DNA from: Hemibagrus wyckioides
Taxonomy: Eukaryota > Chordata > Actinopteri > Siluriformes > Bagridae
Direction of reading: 5' to 3'
Length of the DNA stretch: 64,000 bases
NCBI RefSeq assembly: GCF_019097595.1
Contig: NC_080727.1
Location: forward strand, 3,946,501-4,010,500
The position numbers and the translations under genes are program-made. Below, piece after piece: positions 41,310 to 53,810 of this stretch. The notes below the pieces were generated by a model. It worked only from the letters and a program-made list of their open reading frames with translations. It was not told the origin of the DNA and did no database searches. Numbering within the stretch: position 1 is the first letter of the stretch; each line of letters opens with the position of its first letter.

Positions 41310-42440
41310 TTAGTAATCAGAATAGGGTTTATTGGCCAAGTGTGTTCTAACACGCACAAGGAATTCGGTCCCGGCTTTTCAAAGTACAGATATAAAAATA
41401 ACTACAATGGACATTTAATTTACATACTATGATATAGAGAAAATAATTAAATCTACAATGTACAGATTATAAGGCAGGTTATAAATGTATATAAAGTGAG
41501 ATAATAGTGTAGCAATAGTGTTAAGTAGCCTTTATTTGTCACACATACTTATGTATTACTTCACAGTGAAACTCTTTCTTTGCATATCCCATCCTTGGAG
41601 GGTTGGGGTCAAAGCACAGGGTCAGCCATGATGCAGCACCCCTGGAGGGAGGGGGGTTGGGGGCCTTGCTCAAGGGCCCAACAGTGGCAGCTTCGCAGTC
41701 CAGGGGCTTAAACCCCAATCTTCGAAGCAACAACCCAGAGCTTAACCACTTGAGCTACCACCGAGACCATCTGCAGTCGAGATTCTTCCATTTGGGAAAT
41801 TCGCAAAGGTCAGCACTGCCTAAGTACAATGGCTGAGCCTCGCTTTGGGCAAACCACCTACTTGATCATGGTATTGCCCCTGCCAGGTAAGGTAAGTGTG
41901 TGTAACATACGGGGATGAAGTGGTGAGTGACTGTTCTTACAGTACAGCATGTGGATGTAAAGTACCAAGCTTGTAAAGAGCTTGTTGGTCAGCCTTTTAT
42001 GAATGTGATTGCCTGCAGAAATCAACTGTTCCTATGCCTGGCAGTTTTGCCGTATATAATGTTCTGTAGCTCCTGCCAGATGGAAGTAGTTGAAAAAGGA
42101 TGTGTCCAGTGTATGTGGGGTCTTTAGTCATTTTTCCTGCCCATTTCATAGTTTGTGGAACGGAGAGTGGACAAGGAAACACCAATCTTTGCTGCAGTCT
42201 GTACCTGTCCTGTTTTGTGGCTGCACCAAACCAGACGGAGATGGATGTGCACAGGAAGGATTCATTGACTGCAGTGTAGAACTGTACCAACAGTTCCTGT
42301 GGCCGACCGTACTTCCTCAATTGGCACAGAAAGTATATCCTCTGCTGGGCCTTTTTGAGGATGTAGTTTATGCTGGACTCCTACTTCAGGTCTTGGGAAA
42401 TGGTAGTTCCCAGAAACTTGAAGTTCACTAGGCTATTGGA
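41310..42440 (-). mobile_element. Truncated CR1/L2-type LINE, 3' part, interrupted by a SINE
   Basis: Minus-strand translation of about 42432-42180 gives reverse-transcriptase C-terminal sequence, including VNFKFLGTTIS, then LKKAQQ and QLRKYGRPQELLVQFYTAV and FLCTSISVWFGAATKQDRY. This is typical of fish CR1/L2 LINEs. A stop codon (TAG, where a Trp is expected) breaks it shortly after TTISQDLK. Downstream (leftward) sequence with CTGCCAGATGGAAGTAGTTG and TTTATTGGCCAAGTGTGTTC fits the 3' tail of the same element. The copy is dead. Confidence 0.7.
41525..41765 (-). mobile_element. tRNA-derived SINE inserted in the LINE tail
   Basis: Read on the minus strand, it starts GTGGTAGCTCAAGTGGTTAA (A-box-like), continues GGGTTTAAGCCCCTGGACTG and GGGCCCTTGAGCAAGGCCCC, and ends in an A-rich GTGTGACAAATAAAGG tail. 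The outer SINE near 58622-59050 belongs to the same family. Confidence 0.75.
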
Positions 42441-42529
42441 AATATCCAGTTTGCTCTAGGAATGCCATATCATAAGCCCAGCTTCCTAACAAGCTAGGAT
42501 ATGTGAAGAAAATAATAGATGACTAATAC

Positions 42530-42800
42530 CAGAATCCGGCTGATCATTAATCATTAATTATTTAGACATGTCACCCATTGTGGCAAAGATATACAGTAAT
42601 AAGCAATTTCTGACTCCTTTAATTTTCTGGCACTCATTTTTCAAATGAAAAGAATCTGGAGGAACATCAGCACTCCTGAATAATTGTGGCTGAGGATTAA
42701 TATATGAGGTGGACGCCTCGGTTCTGCTAAACGCATCTCTCATTAGTGTCCTGTGATAAAGTGCAGTTCCCTGGCAGGCACGCCGCCTGACGCTAATGAA
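42530..42800. other. Candidate conserved non-coding element
   Basis: ATCATTAATCATTAATTATT is followed by repeat-free sequence with CCTGAATAATTGTGGCTGAG and CATTAGTGTCCTGTGATAAA. No coding content was found. Confidence 0.3.
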
Positions 42801-43515
42801 GGCTGGCTACTCCACACTCATGTACGCATTCACACTTTCCTGTTGAACAGCATGCCATAAAAACGTGCGAGTCTACTTATTATATGAGTCTACTTTCTAT
42901 TTTATCTAAAAGATCAGCATTTTTTTTTTAAAGAAATATCCAGAGCTGTTGCCAGAAACATACGATTTGCTGATTATTAGGGAAGAAATGTTTGTTCTTT
43001 AAATTACATATATAACATATCTAATGTGACAAAATATTTATTGTGACATTATTTGCTCTGACAATTAACAGTAACATTAATTAGCATAAAGATTATTTTG
43101 CACTTTATAACACAGCAAATTTATTTTGGGGCTTTAAATTTGAGTACATGCATTTTATCATACTTATTTAGTAGTTCAGCCAAATGACACTGTATTTCTT
43201 TTATTTTTTCATGTAAAATAAAGTACACTATTATCCTATAACACGAAATGTATTAACTTTAGTTTTTGTTGCTTTTAAAAATAACAATATTTGTTGAAAT
43301 AAATAGTGTAAAATAAATAGTTCACTTCAGCAGAAAACAGGAAATAATTGGGATGTTCCCTAATGTTAGCTGGAACTATAATAAGATAAAACATTAGAAA
43401 ACAGAAAAAAGGAAATGATTTGCTTCTTGGATGTTCCACAAGGTTTGAGGGAACTAAAAGATAAAACATTTAATGTCATTCTTTAATGCATTAAAAGAAA
43501 ATAGCAAATGGTATA
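42801..43515. other. AT-rich spacer
   Basis: AT-rich sequence with no recognised gene, repeat family or regulatory motif. A short direct duplication around AATAGTTCACTTCAG..GATGTTCC and GAGGGAACTAAAAGATAAAA words occurs at 43320-43470. Confidence 0.4.
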
Positions 43516-43516
43516 A

Positions 43517-43640
43517 AAGGAATAAAACACCTCAGGATTTTCTGGAATATGATAAACCCTATGGAAAATAATCAACACTCTGAATCTCACCATCCCATCG
43601 TTGATTATTTTCCAGCATTCCCTATTGTGGTTTATTCCTT
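43517..43640. mobile_element. Fold-back MITE
   Basis: Two nested perfect inverted pairs: AAGGAATAAA (43517-43526) with TTTATTCCTT (43631-43640), and GGAAAATAATCAAC (43563-43576) with GTTGATTATTTTCC (43600-43613). The arms match the termini of the 1.2 kb element at 58534-59770, so this is probably a deleted family member. Confidence 0.7.
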
Positions 43641-43931
43641 GACTTTTTAATTATTATACTGCATCTATACTAAAATATTTACTGATCTCTTTTCCTGAGC
43701 TTTGATGCAGACATCAGTTAAAGTTAGATGCTCTGGACAATTTAACCTTTAAAGCAAAGTGAGAATAGTTACTCAAGTTCACCGAGTGTGCAAATTTGTC
43801 ACAGACATCTTGCCTGGACAGACAACAACATTTTAGAGGCCAAAAAAAAGGTCAGTTTGTCTGCTACAGAACTTTATTGTATCACACCTTTTCCTCATGT
43901 TGCCTTTGCTAAATTGTTATCCCTCCCCCCT

Positions 43932-43992
43932 CTGTCTCTCTCTCTCTCTTTTACTCTGTGTGTGTCTCTCTCTCTGTCTCTCTCTTTCCCCC
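43932..43992. repeat. (TC)n-rich microsatellite
   Basis: Interrupted TC runs broken by GTGTGTG and CTG words. Confidence 0.8.
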
Positions 43993-44029
43993 ACCCCTTC
44001 ATGTCAGAGCAAATGCTTATTTATACTCT

Positions 44030-44480
44030 CAGGGAAAACAGCTGTTTGGAAGCACCAGTCGGCTGGGTGACAAAAGCATTGTGAATATGTAATGAGGCGA
44101 ACACGGCGCCTGTCTCCATGCCCGGCAGGATGCCTTCGCTCTGCAAAAACAAATAAAGCAAACAAAATGAATGGCAGCCGTGGCAAAGTTTAACACGCTC
44201 AGTAATTACATTTAGCCGAGCAGCAGAATGTGAGCCAGAATGAAACTCGCTGTTTTTCAGCACCTCGCTCTCTCTCTCGCCGGGCCACAAGGGCCACCCA
44301 AAGCATTTGTTTCCAATCAGTGCCCACTGCTGCAGAAGATATCGGACTACGCAGGGTGTCAGCTTATCCAGGCAGGTATCATGGACCATTCCCTGGACCG
44401 GAGAAGGGCTTAAGATAATTGGAAGTGTGACCCATCCATTTCACCAAATGAACAGCGCTTCATTGCATTCATTTGGAAGG
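44030..44480. other. Candidate conserved non-coding element
   Basis: A repeat-free block with TGTGAATATGTAATGAGGCG, CACGCTCAGTAATTACATTT and GCAAAGTTTAACACGC. No coding content was found on either strand. Confidence 0.3.
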
Positions 44481-44504
44481 TATTTGTTGTAACTCGATTT
44501 CCAA

Positions 44505-44770
44505 TAAATAAAGAATAAATAGGTTGTGATGTTTTAGGAAAATAACCAATGATGGGGTGGTGTGTTGTGCCCCAAAGTAAAGCAGAGTAACTGTTAAATG
44601 CCTGAGAATAGAGTTAGTTCTTTTTATCATTTACATTATAGCAGCTGTAAACAGTCCTTCCCTCATCAGCCTCTTTACTTGTTCTCTTGTAGTTAGTGAG
44701 CGAAAAAAATTTCAATTTACCAAGAAATCTGCTCTGTTTCCGTGTCTCCAGGTGGAAATTTAAGGTATGA
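44505..44770. mobile_element. Partial interspersed element related to the 58.5-59.8 kb family
   Basis: GGAAAATAACCAATGATGGG resembles the family's inner terminal word. The 17-mer AGTCCTTCCCTCATCAG at 44653-44669 is found exactly at 29554-29570 as well. Confidence 0.4.
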
Positions 44771-44849
44771 AGACTCCAGGGGGCCACTGAAGCTCTGCTT
44801 AGATTCTGCCTTGTGGTTGAACATGTGGTTCCAGTCAGCCCTCTAGGGA

Positions 44850-45350
44850 GGCCTCAGGGGCTGACATGGCTTTAATAATAAAAAAACACAAGGCTCATGA
44901 TTAGCTTATTAGTGGCAGGGTGGCTAATTTAGCTAATTGTATTGTCAAAAGGGGCTGACGGGGGCAGCAGTTGTGAGAGAACAGGATCAGGATCAGAGAA
45001 GGGCATCACACAGCAGGCAGACAGCCATCCTCTAAGGGAGGTGGAGGTGGGGGGTCACAGCGATGGGACTGAGCCTCCTCCCCTCTGTCTTTCTCTCTCA
45101 ACCTGTTGAGAAGTGCCTCCCAGTGGCCCTTCCCCGGCCTGCTGTTGCAGCCTTCATAACATCTGCTCCAATCTCCCATGTGTCCCCCTGCGAGGTGTGC
45201 ATCCCCCGTCCACCCCCGCCTCTGCAGATGTTGCGCTCCCTTGGTCCAGTGTGGGCGAGCGGAGAGCTCCAGACCCGTTTGATGTGCGATGAAACAGAAT
45301 GGAGCGAGCCACTCAGGGGTCTGGGAGCTCAGGGAGGTGTGTGGTGAGAG
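44850..45350. other. Candidate regulatory block, GC-richer
   Basis: The left part has GCTCATGATTAGCTTATTAG and GCTAATTTAGCTAATTGTAT homeodomain-type words. The right part, up to 45350, is GC-rich with no recognised gene. Confidence 0.25.
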
Positions 45351-45573
45351 TGATATGAAGAAGACTCATTATAATACCAATCAGACCTGCAGCTAAGAGT
45401 CGAGGTGTCTGCTGATGTCTTGAGATGTCCTGAGTATTGAAGCAGACAAAGGTTTAGACTTCTGCTAAGCTCTGGATGGACTTTGGACAAGTTTATTTAT
45501 CAGGGGTTTCCATTCAAGTGGCTAATGAATGTTTTGGAAATATCACTAAAGGCCAGAAATGGGCTGAAGCTGG

Positions 45574-45887
45574 TACAGTGGAACCTCAGAATACCGATGC
45601 CCTCCCTTATGAATTTTCGCCTTAAGAATTGATATTTTGCAAGAAATTTGCGTCGGCATATGATGAGTTTTTGGCATACGAACGAATCAAACCGACACCA
45701 GCTAAGTTGCACGTACGTTCTGTTGGCAGATTGGTGGCGTGGGTGGTCTGTTCTGTTTTTATCCCAAACATTCTGTGAGGACCCTTGGACATTAGTAATA
45801 TTTTTGGGTATCTGGAACAGATTATCTGCATTTACATAATTTCTTATGGAAAAATTTGTATCGTATGTGTTCCGAGGTTCCACTGTA
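45574..45887. mobile_element. Complete pogo/Tigger-like MITE with TA duplication
   Basis: The element runs from CAGTGGAACCTC (45576) to its exact inverse GAGGTTCCACTG (ending 45885) and is flanked by TA on both sides, the target duplication of Tc1/mariner-pogo elements. It is 310 bp with no transposase. It is one of the best preserved elements in the window. Confidence 0.85.
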
Positions 45888-46081
45888 TATTAATACAATG
45901 ACATTTCATAGTTTAGAACATTCCCAATTCCTCAGGTGGCATCTTGATCCTTTCACCAAGAGGTCAATCTACCCAAATGTATTAATTGTACATTTATTTC
46001 TACCATAATGTCTTTTTTTTTTTGCAACTGTGAGACATGTATGGCTGGAATTGACCAGATTTTGCTTTGTTCTGGGCTACT

Positions 46082-46513
46082 GATACATATTTGTGGACTC
46101 CTTACCATCTCTCCCAGATATGCTTGAACATCCCTTACCAGAATTAATCCTCCTTAATAATGTCCACCCATTTTTTTTGGAACCTGGATGAGGACATCTG
46201 CCTAATCATCCACAATAACCTTAGTGAGGCCAGGCACTGATGATGGACAAGCATGTCTGTATTTCAATTCATCCCAGAGGTGTTGAGGTCAGGGCTCTGT
46301 GCAGACCAGTCAAGTTATTGCAGTTCAACCTTCTCAAACCATGTCTTCATGAAGCTTGCTTTGTGCACAGGGGCATTGTCATGCTGGAACAGGTTAAGGC
46401 CCGGGTTCCAGAGAAAGAAATTCTATACAGTCGTATGCTTCAAGCTGTGTGGTAACAGTCTGGGTAAGAACCAGTGTGATGGACAGGTGTCATACTTTTG
46501 GCCATGTACTGTA
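46082..46513. mobile_element. MITE, second copy of the 37.8 kb family
   Basis: Shares GTTGAGGTCAGGGCTCTGTG and ATGAAGCTTGCTTTGTGCAC with the 37758-38139 element. It ends GACAGGTGTCATACTTTTGG. The left end is more degenerate (ATACATATTTGTGGACTCC). Confidence 0.65.
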
Positions 46514-48060
46514 GTTTACTTGAAAACATTCTTTGTCAGCCAGGATGCAAATAACCATATCAAATTTCAAATCTAAGCAAAAAATATGGATTTATCAAGG
46601 ATGAATCCTGGTTGTGTTTTTGTAGAACAACTCCTATGAGTTCATCAGTCACTCAACAATGGTATACAAGTCAGCACTATGCCTTTACTCCTTTGTTATC
46701 TTGGCTGTCTTTCTATCTTAGCCCTTTCCATGTTTGTCCTGTTGTTCTACTGGGCTTTGCAATCTCTTCCAGGAGCTTTCTATATCTTCTAAACTGTCCA
46801 ATCATGTGCTGTCTCACCCTCAAGCAGCCTACACACTGCAATGGTGAATGACAGCTTTTGAAGAGAATAAAGACACTCAGCTACGGTAAAGAAAAATACA
46901 TTTGGGACTGGTTCTTCTGAGTAAAAATGAAAATGTTTGTTCTGTATTGTCCTGTGGGGTTTTTTTCGCCCACTGAAAGCGAGTGACCTTCCAGACAGTT
47001 TGAGTTTAAGCGGGAAGTTGAGGACGGCGGGATTAGTGCCGGATCAGGTGAAGTGACAGCGAGGTTTTGCTGTTCAGAGATCAAAGAGAGAAAGAAAGGC
47101 ACATTTCAAACGGCCCTGAGAGCTCGGCAACGAACCCGACGCTCCTCTGATGATACTTAGATCTATAAATGTTGCTTATTTATTTATTTATCTATTTGCT
47201 TATTTATTTTAAAAATTATTCATTGCAGTAATAATTTGAGCCTAACAAGCACTTGTGGGACGCGGATTTCTTTTGCATCTTTCTCTGTTTTGCCCCCGTA
47301 TTTCAGGATGCGCTGGGATTTAGGGGGGCTATTAGAGAGAAATTCTTTTATTTGTAGCTAATGAATGTTATGCATGGTATTTCCCACTCATCCTGCGAAT
47401 TCTTCACTGTTTCAAGGTTCTTTTTAGGGAATTTAACCCCCTTCCAGATTGCAGCACTGTTTATTCATTACATCTTTAACTTCTCATAGAATTTTCATAG
47501 ACTTTTTCCTAACTTGGATGATGCCGTTTAAATAAAAAAGATGCTTAGGAGAAACGAATCGGCTCTGGCACATAGAAATGCTGCCCCGAATCCAAAATAT
47601 TCTAATGACATAAAGAGTGTACGAGCATGAGTGTTGACTTCTTGTATCTTCAGAATATAATGAGGTGTCCACCATGTTGTGTGGAAGTTCTTTTAAGAAT
47701 ATCCATGGCAGTAAGTTAAGTTTTAAATGTTAAACCAGCTCCATTAGAAAGGGCTGGTAATGACTTCCCAGCAGATTCAGGAACTCGGCGTGCGCCGCTC
47801 ACACTTTGATGTTTGTTGCGAGGCGTTTCTCTTTAAATACAGACTTTATTGTGAGCTACAGCGTTCCTGTTGTTTGCCTGTGGAGAGCCCTGCTAGCCAG
47901 GTGTGTAATGAATGTTTGAGCACTTGAGTGCTGTTGTGGTCTGTGTTCTTTCCCTATGCTCTTAGTCATGCCAGAGGCTTTGGTCTCCAGCCAGCAGCCT
48001 CAGATTGCCCATCGTCATGCCGCTCCGCTGGAGGACAGAGAAAGAGGTTACTGGTTGCTT
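46514..48060. other. Non-coding spacer with possible regulatory segments
   Basis: No gene was recognised. Stretches 46960-47160 and 47500-48060 are repeat-poor and could hold regulatory elements. A (TTTA)-rich patch lies near 47176-47200. Confidence 0.35.
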
Positions 48061-50370
48061 TTCCACATACAGATTAAGAAGAGTGCTAGACTATGATCCA
48101 TTCTTTATTATGTCCTGATCCGGGAAACTGATGGAGGTAGCAGAGTGTCCACTGGTAGAAACAACATCTCCTACTAAATTCGTAACAATTCGCACATGAA
48201 AAGAGAGGTGAGCTTACTGTTCAATCCTTTTCTTACAATATCATAAATATATATTCTTACAACATACAGGATATTAACAAACTCACATGGTTTCAACAAA
48301 CTCCCGTTTAAATACGTATTTTAACAAAATCACCATTTGTTCTGCACTTTTAACAATAAAGGTTTTTATTAAATTATTATTTTTACTAATTGAGATTCAA
48401 AAATGAAGACAAACATCCAGCTAAAGAGATTTGTTGGAATGTGGTTCCAAATAGAGAACTAAATAATGGATCACTGATATTGTATATTTTATCATATATA
48501 GTTTATATGTGATATTTTATCAAGTTGCACTGTGGTTGTCAAGATGATGCACAACTTATCAAATGTCAAACCAACGAACATCACTTCAGCACATTTGGAC
48601 TTTTTTAGCACTTTGTTTAAATTTTTACACAAAAAGTGTTCCCAGTGGCTTATTTGGTTTGTCAGTCAGGAGAACCTTTAAAAGTTTTATGCAGAACGTC
48701 CAACAGGGGTTTTCATACACACAGTAGAAGCTTTTCATGGACCTTCATTTATCCAAAGAACTGTGTAGATCGCTTGTGTACACTGGTTTTGAGCTAAAAG
48801 AAATAAGGATACATTTTTGTCTCATGTCATTTCTTGCACTGGTGGCAAATAGACAAGCGAAACAGCAGCTGTCCAACTCTTAGAAATATCCCAGAAGATT
48901 TGTCAGATGTCTTTTGTTGCAACTGGCCACCGGTAGGTACACCTCATTATTTATTGGACTAAGATTAACATTATTAATTTAAGATTTGTTTGATTTTTGA
49001 AAGTGACAAGAAAATAAACCCAGCTTAAATAAAATTTTTAAAAAGGTCTGTTTAGAAAAGTCTTAACTCTACAGTGTAAATCAGGAACCCCAGTAAGCTC
49101 CTAAAGCCAAACTTTTCAGAGGCTTGTTAAGAGTGTTTTCCACGAAACACACTCCCAACACTGCCATGTGGAAGAACAGCCGTGTAGGGACACAAGCCTG
49201 CCCCCAATCCTCTGTTTGTCAGCCCACCTGAGTGCTGCTCAGGCCTGCCCAAGGCAAGACCACAGGCCATGGCTCCCTCCTGCTGCTCTCCTCCAGGAGT
49301 GCAAATCCTCCACTCCTCCTCCTCTATTAGATTCTGGCCTGCCATCAGTGTTTCACCTCCACACTCTGGCACACTTCTTACCTGATTCGGGATGGAAGAT
49401 TGAGGGTTAAGTTTATTCTAGATTTATTTGAGGGACCCCTCAGGCCCTTAGCATGTCAGGTGCTGTTCTGTGGCAGCATTCAGGTTGTTGATGTGTGTTT
49501 TATTGAACGAATTTGGTTTGATGGCTTCCACAAAACATTCTCTCATTCATATCTAATGGTTCTGATCATTCTTGATTAACTTGCAAAACCTGGATAAGTT
49601 CAGTACGCCATCAGTCTAATTGTTAATATCTATACGAGCACAAAGTACAGGATCATATCAAGATCTATTACCATTAAGACAAAGCCAGACATCTGTAGGA
49701 TCTTTGATTCTCAATCAAATGCAGCAACAATTACAGTCACTTACTAAACCACTGGGAACCTTTTTAAAAGCAAACTACTGAAAACAAAATGTATAATGGA
49801 TTTTGACATTATTCAAGAAATTATAAATACATGTTGGGACTGTGCAGAAAAACATTCAGGTTTTATATTTTGCTGTCACAGGCCCAAAGGAATTCTTTTA
49901 TAATATCAGTAGCCTTTTGTAAACCCCCCATTGATTGGTTGATAATATAATTTTCTTTGATTGCAGGTTTATTTTAGAGGATATTCATTTTGATTGTATA
50001 CTCTGACATGGAGAACATGTGCTATCACAGAGTCTGTTATAAAATTCAGCCTAGATTTTACTGAGATCATTTGATCATCATATAGTGTGGCATGTAATCA
50101 TTTAAACCGATTTTTGTGTGATTTTCCTCACACCTTAAATGCATTCCTTTTTTACTTTTGGGAAGTTGCAAGACATTCTTTCACCTCTTCTCCACCTTTT
50201 TCTGCTTGTATTCTCTTTCCGCTAGCTTTGTGTATGTCTATCAGCATTTGTAATGAGTTCCTCAGCTGGCTGCTTTCACAAAGAGAAGGTGAGGAAGGCA
50301 GGATGGGTGCGAGACTGCGAACGCTTTCTGATTCTGTCTGTTTGAGCTTCTTTTTGATCTAAATGAAACC
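48061..50370. other. Non-coding spacer
   Basis: Mostly AT-rich with no recognised gene or repeat family. A GC-richer patch at 49130-49400 is open on both strands for about 80 codons but matches nothing I know. Confidence 0.35.
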
Positions 50371-50379
50371 CGGAGGGTG

Positions 50380-50945
50380 GGATGGACGCTGCATGTGAAG
50401 CAGGTTTCAACGTCGGGTGTCCAGCCGAGCGAACAATAGGCTGCGGTTTGATTGCAGAATCGCAGTATGAGTTAATTAATAATTAATCCTTTCTGATTTG
50501 CCTGATTACTATGAGGCAGTAAGGGACTTAAAAAATCAAAGAAATGGATGTTTTTCAAATGTTAACTATTCATGATTCTTGATAGGAATATTAACCATGA
50601 TAAAGTCATCTCCTTGAATATTGATTACCTCTAATTAAAAATTCAGTTTGATTAGGAAGTCAGCACTTTTCTCGGCCTCGGCCTTCCTTCAGGCGAATAG
50701 ATATTCGAATGGTGTGTTTGCCTCCTTAAGTCAGCTCACCGCTTGTGGTTCAATGAAGCGGTTAGCTACCGAGAGTGTTTAATGAGACAGTCATTAGTTC
50801 TAATTAGGCCATGGTTAATGGCAATACATTAAAAGGCGAAGCACATCACTGTGAAGAATGGCAGCGCGGTAGTGGAGGCTGACTGGAAACAGCTGTTGAC
50901 TTTACTGAGCGGCTCGTGCTATGAACAAATACTCCCCTGGAGCTG
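50380..50945. other. Candidate conserved non-coding element cluster
   Basis: Contains GAGTTAATTAATAATTAATC, CCTCTAATTAAAAATTCAGT, TTCTAATTAGGCCATGG and CATTAAAAGGCGAAGCACAT. This is the densest group of TAATTA-type words in the window, with no interspersed repeats. A (GA)n run follows at about 50949-50970. Confidence 0.4.
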
Positions 50946-50970
50946 AGAGCGAGAGAGAGAGAGAGAGAGA

Positions 50971-53810
50971 CTCATGATGGATTCTGTCTCTGCACCCCGT
51001 GTCCCTGCTTACCATGTTAAACACATGAGGCTGCTTGTACAAAACCCTGTGCTGTATAAGTGCATTTGTCTTGTGAGACTGTTACTGGGTTGACAAGGTA
51101 AATGAACAGAAAAAACTACGGAACCATAGTGTTTCTTCCTTATCCCAGTCTAGAGGTTTTATATTGTTATCAAAAGCTAGGATTCATCTTTCAATATGGG
51201 AAAAACTTTTGTGTAGCCATGGATGTGGGTTTCCAGAAAAATTGGAATTGGGTTGCTTTTGAAATGCTGAACTTGAGTTAGTTGGCTTTATTTTTCTTTT
51301 TCGCTCAACTCAGGTTGGAATTGGGCATTTTCATACACGTTTTATTATATCAACACTCTGCAAGGTTCTGCACAGATACACAGATCACTTTTACATGTAC
51401 TATGCTGTTCTGTTATATATGAAGTAAGAAATGGGTCCGAGTTTTAAGGTTTCATCGGTATTTACAAACGGAAAGTTCTTCATATACAGAGTCGGCGGAT
51501 TTTTCCATTCAGTATGCTTGTAATGTGCTTGTTTAGTTTCTTGAATTGATAATACAATACCAGTCTTTTGTTCAAATGAATGTCTTGTCCTATATATAAA
51601 ATATCCCCACTATAGAAAATAGTTTCTCTAAAGATAGATGATTTCCATTGTACAGCTTTTGAAACACAGCTCTGCAAACTCTACTTGATTTCTTAAGAAA
51701 TTTAAACAAGCTAGGACACTGCTCTGGGATTTCATTCAAATTCAATATTTATGTGACATCAACTTACTAGCATTAGCCCCACCCCTAACACTTAAACGTC
51801 ATGTTCAGAATTTTACAATAGTTGCAAATTTGTTCTCACAAAGTATAAGAACAGAATGAGGTTATGATGCTGCTCTTTGGTCTAAGAACTTTGTGAAGTG
51901 GAGCAGTGTGGAGTTTTCCTGAGAGCTTTGCCCTTTTGCAGACAGAGATTAGTCGCCACTAAACAGTCAGCAAATTTTAGTCAAAGCTGCAAGCTAAGAG
52001 CTGGTTTGTGCTGTTTTTTTGTTTTTTTTCTAACTTTGCAAATACTTTCTGTACTCCACGGAGACCCAACAGCATGCTATAAAGATTTATACCACAGTTC
52101 CTCCTCTTTCTAAACACAATGAAATTTATTTATGGGGCATTTGAACCATGGAATGTTATTCGAGGTCGATAATAAATGTATAAAAATGACATCAGAGGAG
52201 AAGAGCATCCTATTCTCTGACATTTCTTATCTCAAGGAGCGTGCTAGTGTTAGTGTAGCATCGTAAATGTTGATCAAAATAAGCTGACTTATGCTTTAAT
52301 GCATCCGAGATGTCATTATATCTGATATGGAACAATAGATGCAGATCTAATGCTCCTAAGTTGACGCTGTGGACCTCTAATGCTGAAACCCAAACCTTCC
52401 TCTCCCAGAGCAGACGTTTGTAGAAGTGACACAAAGAAGAACAATAACTGCTTTCCGTACCTGAGCAATTATTGTGATATTATGGGATTCTGTGTGTCAG
52501 ACTGGATTTGAGAGCCCTTCCTTGGCTTGTAAGGAAATGTTTTCTTCTGCTATGTTACCTAAGCAAATGAGATAAAGTGCTCAGAGGTGCAGAGTCGTCT
52601 CTCCCACCTGAGCTTTCTGTCATGTCACTGTTTGTGTTTTGGGCCTCCGTATACCGGATCGTTACTTGGCATGCCAGATGGGAAAATTGCAGATGGCAGT
52701 TTACATAAACTTCTCCGGATGAAGGCTCTCGGTGCGAACGTGACAAATCAATTTGAAAGCTGCTTACACTCGTAACTCATGCACCTCATATTCACAGCTG
52801 GTGAATAAGCTTGTGTTAGGGTTGAATATTTTCATGCATGTATTCGCTTTTATCAGCGCCTCTTTTTTTCTAACTGGGCCACCAGTTTCTCTGCTAATGA
52901 GGGTGTTTTGCTCTGCACGTTTACTGGAGCTTTGGATGGTTGGGTTGTATGGCTTTGTTGGGGATTTTCGAGGGCTAAAATAGGTCTCGTCCTTCTTAAA
53001 TAAGTGGGTAGATAATAAGTGTCGTCAAGCAGGACTGTCCTATCTTAAGAGCATAGCATAGTATTATAGTCCCAAGAGCTCCAGACTGGCTAATTGGTCA
53101 TAATGTCTGATCTGAATCTGAGCGCCACCAAGCTTCTTCTCTGCCAGCTAAAGCAATTTGCATGGCAAACACGGCTAGCTAGCAGTAAAGTTCTCTTTAT
53201 GTTATTGCACCCCATTATCAGAATAAGTATGACTCTTAATTGTAACCCCTTTGCTGGGCTGAAAAGATGGTTGACTTGAAAGACTCTACCCACTTTCTTG
53301 TAACAAAAATTTGCCTTTTCAGTTGCATTTTAATGAAAAGGGGCAGAGCTGAAAAGCTGTTCTGGACGATAAACTAGCTTGATCTTGGATAGTGGACTTA
53401 ACTATGATTATATGTCATGAACCTACATAAAATAGCCCATAATATTAAACACCAGAGAGAAATAAAATCAATATAGTTTGCATTTATATTTACAAATAAC
53501 CAAATATTGAAGTATTTACCTCTATTATTTCTGGTGCATGATCAGTTGAATGGTTGAAATTAGAGTGTCATGTGATCTTAGAATAAATAAACCTGTTCCC
53601 ACAAGGCCTTAATATACATATCTATGCAAACAGCATCATGAATAAACAAATTCTGGAAAATCAATATGGTTTCAATGGTAATCAATAAAATTAGCCCAAC
53701 TGTGAGCATCTCTCAGAGTACCATTACATCATTTATTACAAAAATGACTGGCCTAGAAGAACCTGTCCATCATTGGCCAGGGATTAGTCAGAAAAGTAAC
53801 CAAGAGGCTG
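50971..53810. other. Non-coding spacer
   Basis: No recognised gene, RNA or repeat family. Segments around 52200-52440 and 52560-52800 are repeat-poor and may be regulatory. Confidence 0.35.

Noticed and set aside
41997..42320. 107-codon minus-strand frame that could look like a gene
   Set aside because: It is the C-terminal reverse-transcriptase region of a broken LINE and runs into non-homologous sequence.
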